DNA of 64,000 nucleotides from Halictus rubicundus (Eukaryota; Arthropoda; Insecta; Hymenoptera; Halictidae), in assembly GCF_050948215.1 (NCBI RefSeq), contig NC_135149.1, forward strand, positions 11,513,001-11,577,000. Reading direction: 5' to 3'. Every line of letters starts with the position of its first letter. The stretch's first letter is position 1. Positions 21,071 to 32,109 of the stretch are shown in pieces. The translations under genes were made by a program, and so were the position numbers. The notes below the pieces were generated by a model that saw only the letters and a program-made list of their open reading frames with translations, was not told where the DNA came from and did no database searches.

Positions 21071-23462
21071 GCGGCCATTGAGACAGTAATTACTGCGTCC
21101 ACGTTTTTCATTCGGGGTTTTTGTGTGTGCACTATGCATCTGGCACACGAATACTATAAGTAATGACAAGCAATGGCGTGGGATGGCATGCAGCTCGTGT
21201 TCGAAGGGAACGAGAAAATGCACGAGGCACGTACATGTTTCCTTTACGGTCCCGTATGACGATGACCTTGCGCGATTGCAGTTTTATCATCGGAAAGGGA
21301 AGTCGGTCGTCGCTGTTACGACCCGGGTAGGTCGGGAGGAGGAGGACTGATCGATTACCATCGACGGCAGAAATATTTACGGCGCAGTAAAACTTGCAAT
21401 TGCAGACGGGACCCTCTAAAAGTGGATGAAACGCTTTCGAGGGGAAATGGCGGAGGGACCCGGGAATGGAAAGCACATGAACAGAAACGTAGAACGTAAC
21501 CCGGCGTGTTACTCACTGGATGAAAAGGTTCCCGGGAGAGGGACAGAGAAAATGAATTTGTTTTTCTAGGTCGCCGGTTTTCGTTTGCGAATTTCGCTCG
21601 TCCCCAATTTATTCGGATACAAAATAAGCTCGGCACAAATTGGGAAAATTACAATTAGTTCTTGGGCGACGAGGGAAGAAACGAAAATGAAAGGGGAGAA
21701 AGTAGCCAAGTAGCCTTTTGTACTTCCCGTTTCATCCCCCTCGGGCTGGCCCTTCCCTTTTCGCTGTGATAACGCAAATTTATTTCAGCCTCTTACCCTC
21801 CTTTCGCGATAAAAGCCTCGTGAGAACAGCGACCTCGCGAGAGAAGTCATGCTCGTCGTAGTCGGTCCGATTGCGTCGAGAATTCCCAGAGAATAATTAA
21901 ACGGGCTAGTTAAAGTTTACTGAGTGGACGAGAAAAAGCTTTCGTGCACTCGGTTTTCGAAAATTCGGAACTCGCGTGCTTTTTCCCTTGTTCAAGCACC
22001 TCCTGTAAAAAAAAACAAATCTCCGATTAAATCGTTGTTTTGTACTTTATTTTAGCACGTTACACACTAATGAGAACAATCGCAAATGTTTCAAAAAATA
22101 ACTATATTCGTCATCGAAAAACACTGAATGCCCTTCGGTCAAGACATTAATGGTCTTACCTTTTAGAGAGGGTCAAGTGGAGCTTATGTTTGTCCGTGTG
22201 CCTTCGAAACCCAGTGGTGTTTACATTTTGAAATTGTTGCATTTTATTCCAGAGACTTCAAACTATCATTCAAACCAGAAAAGCTTGTTCAAATTGTTGT
22301 TAATTTTACAGTAGCCTGACCGTAGAAGTTAGAAATAAACCAAACCAAATTTTATTAAGGTCTATACGGTGTGAAAATGTTACAGAAGCGATTGTTACGT
22401 TAAACTATGTCTTTTCTACTCTTATATTGTTCAACATGGTGTTTCGATTTCGTGTGACTTGTATGGGCATTGACGTGGCATGTTAAACTCGAGGAGCCGA
22501 TTTTTCGGTCTCGCGAATTAGAATACTCCCTTCGGATCGAAATAGGATATTACTTGCTATTCAATCGCCAGGAAAAAGAAGAAACGAGCTCTTCGGAATA
22601 CATTACATCCGTTCCATCAATCTCCCCGGGCGTACATCGGTACGTACCGTCGAGCTTATTCATAGATCGCGTTTAAGGCGAATCGATTTCCCTTAAAAGC
22701 GTGCGAACGGGAATCGTGGGCGCAAGGGGTTGAAAGAAACGCCGGCCACTGTTGAACGGCAAAGGACGAGACCGGGAGAATTTATTCTCGGTAAATCGCG
22801 GGGGTCGTCCACGTTAAACGAGAGATCGAGTGCACGGCCGATCAAATTACAAGCTGGCCGTCGTAAAGCGGTGGCAATTTTTATCAAATTTACCGCGGGT
22901 ACGGTGCAGGGGGAAAACGGCTGGACGAGCTAAAAACGGAGAGGAAGAGCCCAGGGAGCCCGTAAAATGATACCTCGATAACAAGCAGAACAGATACCGT
23001 GTCATGCTTCAACGAAATTTGATGGGGAAAGTTTGTAGCGCGATTTAAAATAATAATAACTTCGACATGCTATTCGACGCTTAAACTGGATTCGCTTCAC
23101 TTGTAGGTACCTGAGGCATCGTTCAGGGTAACAATACTGCTTGTGGAAGACTGAAGGCTGCAGTTTCTTGCTTAATTTTCACTGAATATTTATGGCTTTT
23201 TCAAGTTTCACCTCGAAGTATTCTGGGCGATTCGAATTAATTTCGACGACTTCTCATTAATTCAAAACCACTCCTAGATACTTAGTGTCTTTGTGTTTAA
23301 TAAACTGATAAACTCTCAAATATGGTACGAGTAAATACGCTTGATTTTCGAAAGAGAAAATGAAAATCATCATGTGCAATGAAAATACTCTGGATCGAAT
23401 GAAAACTCGTGCAAATGACAGAAACGTCGAACAGAAATTAAAATGTGCAAGGTGTGCAAGAT
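21071..23462. other. noncoding stretch, nothing recognised
   Basis: GC-rich block 21130-21900 with overlapping chance ORFs, then AT-rich DNA. No credible exon, RNA gene or repeat found. Confidence 0.45.
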
Positions 23463-23712
23463 TAACCCTCCGCATGCTATGCCGGAGACATTCGTGACCA
23501 GTGGCGGTGGAGATAAGCTCGAGTGACCGTCAATATGTATAATTTCATTCTGATGTAACACGACGATTTGTATTTCGAAATAAGAAAATCGCTATCCCCT
23601 CTTCTTCTTGTTCTTCATCCGAAACGCGACGAAAGTCGGTCCCGAGCCATCGCCTTATATCGAAAGAGAACTGTAGTGATATATCTGCGGGGCTCAGAAA
23701 TGACCCCGGCAG
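23463..23712 (+). mobile_element. TTAA-type element fragment, copy 1 (piggyBac-like end)
   Basis: Starts TTAA then CCCTCCGCATGCTATGCCGG and aligns with the element at 45874 through several blocks: GACCGTCAATATGTA, TTCATCCGAAA, the pair CGACGAAAG / GTCCCGAGCC, and TTATATCGAAAG, ending in a GGGxTCAGAAATGACCCC-like near-palindrome. The TTAA and CCC start suggest the piggyBac superfamily. The right terminus (expected inverted GGAGGGTTAA) is not visible, so the 3' end has decayed. Copy 1 has extra segments relative to copy 2 near 23488-23523 and 23568-23590. Confidence 0.75.
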
Positions 23713-24334
23713 GATTCAGCAGGACCCCGGTAGGCCTAGCTCGTTGTCCTTGTTTACCGTACGTGTATGTATACTGTAGCCGCGAATAATACAAACACAA
23801 TTATGTATTTTATTTTCTGCAATAATCGTCTTCCTTCTCCGGCGCGCTTGTATTTCTATCTTGCTACGCTCGGAACTTACTATTTGCTTTTCATAAGCAT
23901 TATTTACCGTAGCATTTCGCGTTATTTATTTGCGAGGCGCCGCGGTGAATCAAGAACGACAGCGCAGCGCCGGGAGAGAACGGCAGACATGAAAGTTTTA
24001 GCAATAAAGCCAGGAAAAACTAAGTGAATGGGAAATCGATCCCAGCTCTCTCCTCCCAGTCCGCGGGAGGGTGATCACTGAAATGGCTGGTAATAATTCC
24101 GTAATTACCATTAGGGAGAATCTCCCGGGCGGGTTGGTTCCAGGATACTCGACAGAGGGATGATTTTGCATGTGCACTGCAAATCCCCTAAGGTGGCGTA
24201 GCCCGGCAATGTGGGCCCGAGAAACTGCCGGTAGAATAATACCCTCCTGTGTCAGACGCTCCGGTCAAACAAACCGAATTGACACATTTTCCGCTGCCTC
24301 GCTGTCTTCGTTATCTTCTCGGCACGTATCTGAG

Positions 24335-24347
24335 CCCCCCCCCCCCC
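24335..24347 (+). repeat. poly-C homopolymer (13 nt)
   Basis: Uninterrupted C13 followed by further C-rich sequence. Length may vary between assemblies. Confidence 0.95.
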
Positions 24348-24606
24348 GCACCCCGCCGCAATTTCCCGTGCGAACCCATATACTCACCCCGCAAAGCACC
24401 AAAAAGATATCTTCTGGTCCAGACTATGACATTTCGAAGCAATTTTGGATTTATGTTTGAAGTGAAACTGCAAATTCGTTTACCGTTGGAACTTGTTCCG
24501 CAAACTACATCAACTGCAAGCAACTGGTAGCAAGCATAAATTTCTTACTTTCTTCGATAACTTCAAAAAGCTGAAATTCTTACAATCTTTGTACTCTTTC
24601 GAATTG

Positions 24607-24655
24607 CACCGGCCCATTTTTGCCATAAAATCTACTGTCTAATTATCACTGTAAC
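24607..24655 (+). repeat. dispersed repeat (ATAAAATCCGTAGTCTAAT family), copy 3, diverged
   Basis: CACCGGCCCATTTTTGCCAT then AAAATCTACTGTCTAATTAT. Lacks the internal ATGCAT step of copy 2 but keeps the order of blocks. Confidence 0.55.
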
Positions 24656-25449
24656 TTTGAAGAAAAAAAAAAGATCATTACCACCACTTTTAAAAAAGTA
24701 AAAATTGGGTACACTCCTCAAGTACCAGTGAATAAATCCACCAAATTTCGAATTGAAGCGCTCAATAGTTTTCCTTAGAAAAATGCCCGAATATGCTCTG
24801 TTAATCAGAGCATTGGACTAGAAAGATTTGATTCCTGGATTGAATATCCCTCAAAATACAAAGCTTGATAGAATCAACGCGGATCAGCGCGGCCGTATGC
24901 AGACAGACGGAACGGAGTGTATCGGAGGAAAAATTAAATTTTTGTTCGTAAGCGAATTACCCAATGATCGATCCAATTTCCGGAGGCAATCGGAAACGAA
25001 TGCATTGGTTTACTCGAGGTCGGGGCGAGTCCGTGTAACGGGGCGCGAATGAAGTAATATTCGAACGGTTTGCCCGGTGGATGGTGGTAACAGGGGATCG
25101 ACAGAGGCGGTGAATCGTTCGTTTGATCGGGCGAGTGGCTCGCGAAATCGACAACACGAACGCTCGAAACAAGCGGCCTCTGTACGGAGAGTGGCGAAAA
25201 AAAGGAGCAACAACGGGCTCGGTTGCGGGTAATCAAACACGAATAGGCGAGCCGGAGAGCCCGAGCCACGCATTAGGAATCAATTAGCGGTTCATTTATT
25301 TCGGCCGCGGCGCGCTGCGGCCGTTGCTCCATGGGAAAAGACTGCGCGCGAGGCCGCTCGCGAGAGATAAAATGATTAATCACCGTAATTAATTGGACCC
25401 TCGCCGGGGGAGCAGGCTCTCGCGTGTTACGACCGCCTGCAGCGGATCC

Positions 25450-25486
<37 letters not shown>
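25450..25486 (+). repeat. (GA)n microsatellite
   Basis: GA dinucleotide run with a single GATA interruption. Confidence 0.95.
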
Positions 25487-25876
25487 AACGTGGAATTATT
25501 CACGAGACGACGTCGAGCCACGGACGAACATCCGCCTCTCTTGTATTAAACGTAAAGGACTACCAGCGATTTGTTCCCGGAGTTCAAACGCGGATGATTT
25601 TTCGAGTAAATATTATTGTAACCCTCACCGATTGCTGTTTGCTATCCAACCACCGGAGAGGAACGCGAATCCAGTTGGTTTTCGTTGCGATTCCCAGCGG
25701 AGCGTGCTTTGGTGCGTTCAGCCACTTAATTATGCTGATTCGATTTTATGTAATGAGCTACTGGGTGTTTGGTTCAACGAGGCTCTGCTGCGAGGAGCTG
25801 AAGGATTTTTACAATTGAAAATGGCTTGGATTTTCACGATATTCAATGCTAGTCACGGGGAATCAATTGCGATTGA

Positions 25877-26410
25877 AGAAGACTTGCGTCTGACCATACC
25901 TCACTGTTTCTACTAGCACTAACAATTGGAAATATTATTGTGTTATAATTCTCCTAATTCCGACCTGATTCAATGCGATGTACTGGTCTACTGAAGCTAC
26001 CAGAGAAAAAAATCGGACCTTAAAATCATCACTGGCAAGTAGAAATGATTGTTGGCATTGATCAGACACGTTAGGAAAACCCTGACAAGTGAACGCGCAC
26101 ATTCCAAAAAGATAATATTTCAGAAAAGAAAAGAATGAATTGATTATGACTCGTGTCTGACCATCTCACTATGTCTTTACTTACATCAACAGTTTCAAAT
26201 ATTTCCTGTGCTAAAAATTTGCAAATCGCAGCTTGATTCGATGTAACGTACCGGAATATACTCAACCGCCTAGAAAACAAACAATACCATAAAACCATCC
26301 ACACCGAGCTCAGTAGAAACAGTCGGTATTGACCAGACTCTTTAGCAAAATCCAGGCATGTGATCATTGAAGGTTTCAGGGTCCGAACATCCGCTGGAAG
26401 GATGTATTCT
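25877..26410. repeat. tandem duplication (unit about 270 bp) holding four motif copies in alternating orientation
   Basis: Two adjacent units align: GACTTGCGTCTGACCATAC / GACTCGTGTCTGACCATC, then TTTCTACTAGCA / CTTTACTTACAT, then CCTGATTCAATGCGATG / GCTTGATTCGATGTAAC, and finally GTAGAAATGATTG / GTAGAAACAGTCG with ATTGATCAGAC / ATTGACCAGAC. Each unit has one forward motif copy (about 25902 and 26165) and one reverse copy (about 26044 and 26318). Motif spacing is therefore about 126-148 bp with alternating strand. A 124-codon minus-strand frame (26071-26445) overlaps; it has hydrophobic runs but no recognised family. Confidence 0.75.
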
Positions 26411-29400
26411 TCGGGAAACCCGTACGCAGTGCAAATCTCCCGCAACGAGATCCGTCACGTGCAATTTTTCGGGAGCACTGAACCGGCTGGAATCGATCGG
26501 GGCACGCGTGGGCGTTGGTTAGAGCGGTTAAGGCGCGGGCGATGTTTAAGAGACGCGTGAAATGGAACTGCTAAGGAGAGGGGGGTGGGGTACTACCGAG
26601 GCCGGCGGATAAAGCACGGAACTGAGTGCAAAGTTGTCGGACATATGTGGCGGAAGTGTTGAAAGACACGGCGAAGTGTTGCCCCCTACCCCCGTTGTTC
26701 AACCGGATGCTTTTATCGTTCGAAACGTCCCGCCGGCCAACTTTTCCTTGTCGTGCTGGTAAAAGCTGCGTCGATTGTGTCTTTACTGGCGACGCTTGTG
26801 CACCGGCTTCCGGCCGATTAATCTTTATCGATTAGCTCGCCTTTTTTTTCACGATCGCGAAGAGGAAAGTTGCGGGCAAACACGGCCCCCAAAGGTTTCT
26901 GTTTTCTTTGTTCGCTGCTTTTTGAACGATTGTAGCTTTCACAGTGAAAATCGCTCGACCTTTTCGTTCTGTAGAATATAGAAAATCGGACGCGTCTGGT
27001 TGGCTTCGACATCTTGAGATTTGGTTTATTGCTGGTCGATGCTGTTTATTGAAATGTTTGTTTGGACTCTGCAAAGTTGGGATTGATTTTTCTGATCATT
27101 TCTATTTGTCAGAATGTCCATTTTGGTCTCATTGGATGGGGTGGCCGTGGTTGACTTGTTCTACTTACTGAAATTACAAACATAGGTGACAGCCTTATAT
27201 GAGACAGTTTTATAGTAAAATTTCGTTTTAGATTTTAGGTAGGGTTGTTTGTAATTGTTAAAGCCTTTTACGATACGTAAAACATAATTATATCCATGAT
27301 ATCTCGTTTTACAATGGATTCGAGAGGTTGCGATGAATTTTCTGCGATTCGTTTCGCGAATAGGATTCTATGGTTCGTATCCTTGAAACAGGACATACAT
27401 CGTTGAAGCAAAAACGGGAGCATAAAGTCATACCTCGCGAGTGTCAATGAGGATCGATGCCAGGATTAAAGGGATAGATGCCACAGTTCCAGCGATTCAT
27501 TAGAGCCTGAATGGTAGCCGTTGAGAAATCGAAATCGGGTTTATTACTCGATCCAGGGATATTCGGCGCGAAAATGATCCTCCTCGTAATCGTTCTTCGT
27601 CTTGTCCTTGTACACAAGTCATAGTGACAGCCTTGAAAACTCCCTCGTCTATTTCTCCCGCTTTATTGTGGCACCGTCTTTATTGGGGCGTTATTTCGCA
27701 ATCGTGGAATCCCAATAACGAACTGACAAGCTGCATCCTCGTTCATCGGGAATTAAAGAATCTAATTAATCCACTGTATTTGAACAATCAATGTGATCAT
27801 TCAGAATCGACAAAGTAAAAGATCAAACATCGTCAACCCTATTGTACTGTGTCACTTTGGTATCACTTGTCAAAATTCCTTTCCCTGCAATTATAAAAAT
27901 AATATGGCAGAACTGAATAAAGAAGTTATATTATCAAAGAAAGATCACTATCTCCAAGAGTAATAGTTGCAAGTGAAGTCGCAGAAGAGGTATCTGCCAG
28001 TATTTGAAAACTTTTCCTCGATTAATTGTTCGTCAAAGATCTCGGTGATCAATTTAAGATTATAATTAGGTGTTCGTTCGTAATATAACTCACTGCCTAA
28101 TTTTTCTAATTAGTTCGCAACTTCCCGGGTAAGTTGGGAAACTTGCTGAATAGATTAGGTGTTAATGCTAGAGAAAGGAGCCCGTGAACCTCCTGTCGAA
28201 CGCGTATCAAGTCCTTGGCGATTTAACAGGTTCTCCACGACTATATCCGCGTTCCACGGAAAGTTCTCCACGATTAATCCGGTCGACAATAATAATCGAC
28301 GGATCCCCGCGGCAGGTGCGCGAGTTCCAAGATTAATCTCGAGGAGAATCTAATTAGTTGGCGAACAATGGGCCGTGACGAAGAGAAACGGTAGCGGTAA
28401 CCGCGTCGATCAGTCATCCCCCGTTTGTCAGGTGGCTACGTCGATTGCTTTCGCTGACTACGAGCGACTATTTGCTCGCGTTGGATCAGCTAATTACGCC
28501 GGTAGTGCCCGACAGCTATGAATTTCCTATACGGACCGACCGGAGAAAACTATCGGCGTCTTACCGCATAAATTCACAGCACCGGTACAAGCAATTTCTA
28601 TATTTACAGTTGGGAACAGCAGCGATGGAATGTCAGAAACATTGTTAATGTCATTTATCAAAGCTCCATGTAAATGTAACACCGATGATTATTTGTGTGA
28701 GTGATTACAAAAGTGAAATAAATCGTGTCTTCTCTCTTCGAGATATTTAGACTTTTACGTTCGATTTGGTAGAAACATATTTCACCACGATAACATAAAA
28801 TAGATAATTACAGAACTTCATTAAGACGTAACGAAGAGCCTGCTGGCGGGCAAAATGTGAACACGACTGAGCTTTTTTCGCCGGCGAATCGGAGTTCGCT
28901 TCCAGTTCAATAAGCGATCTTAAACGTTATCTCTCGGGTCCTGCGCAATTCCCTTTCGGACCCGTCTTTGTTCTGCCAGCGGAGGATGCGGCGAAAGCGT
29001 GAAGAAAATGATCGATAAGTCGTCGGAAGAGTTTCGGGGCGTTCTCGTGCAGTTTTCGGTTGGCGATCCGACCGAAAAGCCGAGCCGAGAGCGAGCTGAG
29101 GGTGAACTGAGAGAGCGAAGCCGAGCCGGCGAAAGGAAGCGGGCTCGCCGGGCACAATAAAAGCGGCGCCTGCCCGCCGAGTAGTAAACCTTTGACGATA
29201 TTGAATCGAATGGCCACGGGGAAAGGGACCGAGCCGTAAAACCATCGATAAGCCTGTCGACCAACAGTTCCTGACACGATACTGCGACCAGCAGCTTTTG
29301 TTACGGGCTGCGCCGTTCGTGACCCGCCGAGCATGAAACCGTGCTAAGTTTTATAAGGGCTTAAACGCCGTTCCGTGCCCGGGGACCAGAAACTCGTAAT

Positions 29401-32037
29401 TGCATTAACAGTTCCAGCGAATTTATTGCGACCTTTGTCCGCCCAATTTGCTACCCCTGTCGCCCGGTCTCCTCGTCAAACGAACAGTCTAAATATTTTG
29501 AGGGAACTCCGACGCGATCTGACACAAATTCACGGAATCGACTCGGCAAGTTTCATTTCATTTCATTCCGTCTCCCATTGGTGAACTGTGAACTTTATAA
29601 TTTCTGAAACAGATAAGGCTCATAATTACAGTCGGACCAAACAACTTCTGTTTTTCTGGCAGGATAGATGGATTATTTTACCAGATGATATGTAAGGAAA
29701 AATGGCATCTGTTCCGAGTTACGAAAAGAATACTAAAAATTGGTTTTCACAACTTTTTTATTTGGGCTAGTAACGAAAATTTTAAAACATGTGTTTTGTG
29801 GATTCATATATGTTATATACGTGCTAAAAATGTTGACGAAATTGGTCAATTGGTTTACGAGTCATAAACGATTAAAAATGACGAATTTACAAATCCTCAG
29901 TGTTGCACAGTAAAAATTAAATAAAATAATTAACGAAGTCCACCTCGAGGAACGTTTAGTCCTTAATAATCGACCAGATCTAGTCCCTACGATATATGAT
30001 GCACGAGAAGAATTTTCATCCAGTTCCTAGACCCCTGGTTTAATTAATAAAATATTATAAGACAAATGTTTAGGAACAAAGTAGCCCCGTATTCTCGCAC
30101 ATTCATCATGTAATTTTCACTCGCGAACAATCGTTTCATCACTCTCCTAATTGCGACAGGAAATATAATCTCGTTCTCCGTGAAAAATCCGTGATTAATT
30201 AATATCGTAGAATCGCTCGCATTACAATTTACAGTAATTAATTATTCGGCGCGAACGACGGAGGCGAGTTTATTAATTAAGAGACAGTTCAGGCCCGGCT
30301 GCGTTCGATTGAGCGACGGATATGTATTAGCCGGGTCAAACATAATTACGCGCACGGCCAGATTTAATTTTCACGAGAAACCGGAATCCCGATTGTGCCA
30401 TATTGTAATGCGGAGTGTCCTCTGACAGCGCGGGGTATTAAATAGTATTAATGTATCATTTACATCGCGTCGATGTACACAACACCGTGAGACAGAAGCA
30501 GACCGTGCGTCTCCGGTGACATATTATCCCGTGGGGAATCGAGAACAATCTACCTCGACTATAATTATTCACGATTATTGTACCGCCAACGAAACCGATC
30601 TATTCTGAGCTTGCTGCATTTAATTCTTTCTACGAGTTGTGTCTTTGAGACAGAAGTTCTTAATTGAACTGTAGTTTAATTATATTCGTTCAGAAGCCTG
30701 GGAACTTTATGGGAATTTAATCAATCAATTTGGGAAAGTAGTTTGGTGACATATGGAGCAAGCATGATTTTAATTCTACTAAAAGCGTTATAATGTTCGA
30801 GTAGGAAAAGGTTCATTGTTAATTTTGTCGGTCGTGAAAATATTGCAGTGAAAATTTGTCGATCGTATTTTCTGTACATTATGTGTTGTACATTCATGAA
30901 AATCTGCAGCTTATTTTATTATTGCTGTGTATTTGAATAAAACTTTAGTGCCGCTTGTTCTAAAACATTTTTTAAATTTACCCGAGTGATTTTAGTTGTA
31001 GCAAATTTATAGAAAATTGTACAATGGCATTGTCTAAAAAGGAATTATTTGAGAACATTGAAAATCTTCTCTGTCAAGAGTTCGCGATTTCATCCCTCGG
31101 ATGTTTAAAAAGATGAAAAATCAGGATAAATGTATACGATGTACGAAAAATTTTTCTCGAAGTGTTGAAAATTGCGGGGAGCTTTATTAAAATTTATTCA
31201 TTTACTACATACCCCTTTTCGGTAGCTTCAACCATTAATTCTTCGTGTTTTCTGCTGGAGCTGTATGAAATAATTAGATACGGAACTTAGACACGCTTTC
31301 CTGTTAGTCGAGTGCCGCCTTTGATCCCCCGCGGACCTAATAGAAACAAACCGGACCAATTACCGTAAAATCGCGCAATTAAGTTCCCTGATCCTCGCGC
31401 CTTCCCATAAATTCATCCAACGCAATTATAACGGGACGACCATGCCGGCCGATATTGTCGAAACAGGAAAGTGGGTTACGCAGCGCGTCAACAGGATCGA
31501 TAAATCCCGGAAATTACTATTAATCCGGAACCAGTTTAATTTTACTGTTAAACTTCCGACTGGATACAAACCGAGCGGTCGGTGTTGGCCACGGCGCGGC
31601 GCGGCGCGGCGTTGGTCACGCGTGCGCGGAACTTTCACTCGGTCGAAAGTTCGCCGTTTAGCAATTTCGCGTTCGCGGAAATTGATTGGAATATCTGAGA
31701 GAACTTGGGGATTGAAACTGAGAAGTTGGTCTCCGTTTCCTCGGACCACCGCACCGTGAGAAAAGTTCGTCTCGAAACGGTTCGCCCCCTTTTTTGACCG
31801 CAATTTATTTTCCGTCCACTATAGAGGGAAATGCTGAGAGAAAAAGCATTCGCGTGCTATTCCGATGGAAAATTTGTCGACTTTCCCAGCGGCGGTTATT
31901 GGCACGATGGAGAGAATACGAGGTGTGAATGGGGCTGGCATAAACAAACTTCCCCCGGGCAAGTGCATCGTAGTTGAATTCTCTCGCGAGTTACTCGTCG
32001 CGTTCGGAGCGACGCCGAGCGGAAAGAAGTGTCCTCG

Positions 32038-32040
<3 letters not shown>
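26411..32040. other. noncoding stretch with one motif copy (27124-27170)
   Basis: GC-rich blocks at 26360-26830 and 28900-29350 yield overlapping ORFs on both strands. A tRNA-like A-box at 26511-26540 lacks a B-box. The rest is AT-rich and featureless. No gene supported. Confidence 0.45.
27124..27170 (+). repeat. dispersed motif, single copy
   Basis: TGGTCTCATTGG lead, then GTTGACTTGTTCTACTTACTG, a near-consensus core. Confidence 0.6.
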
Positions 32041-32108
<68 letters not shown>

Positions 32109-32109
32109 C
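32041..32109 (+). repeat. (CT)n microsatellite, about 68 bp
   Basis: Near-pure CT run with one CCCT interruption near 32086. The Ser-Leu or Arg-Glu repeats in overlapping ORFs are simply translations of this run. Confidence 0.97.

Larger units (their letters stand above)
23713..25876. other. noncoding stretch with a poly-C run, a family-B repeat and a GA microsatellite
   Basis: Nothing coding is supported. The GC-rich, CpG-dense interval 24880-25330 has overlapping ORFs on both strands without domain content. Confidence 0.45.

Noticed and set aside
26071..26445. 124-codon minus frame with hydrophobic runs, briefly considered as a chemoreceptor fragment
   Set aside because: No receptor signature, and it lies across the tandem duplication whose two units are not both open.
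26511..26540. tRNA A-box-like GTTGGTTAGAGCGGTTAAGG
   Set aside because: No B-box (GGTTCGANNCC) at the right distance and no cloverleaf or acceptor stem.
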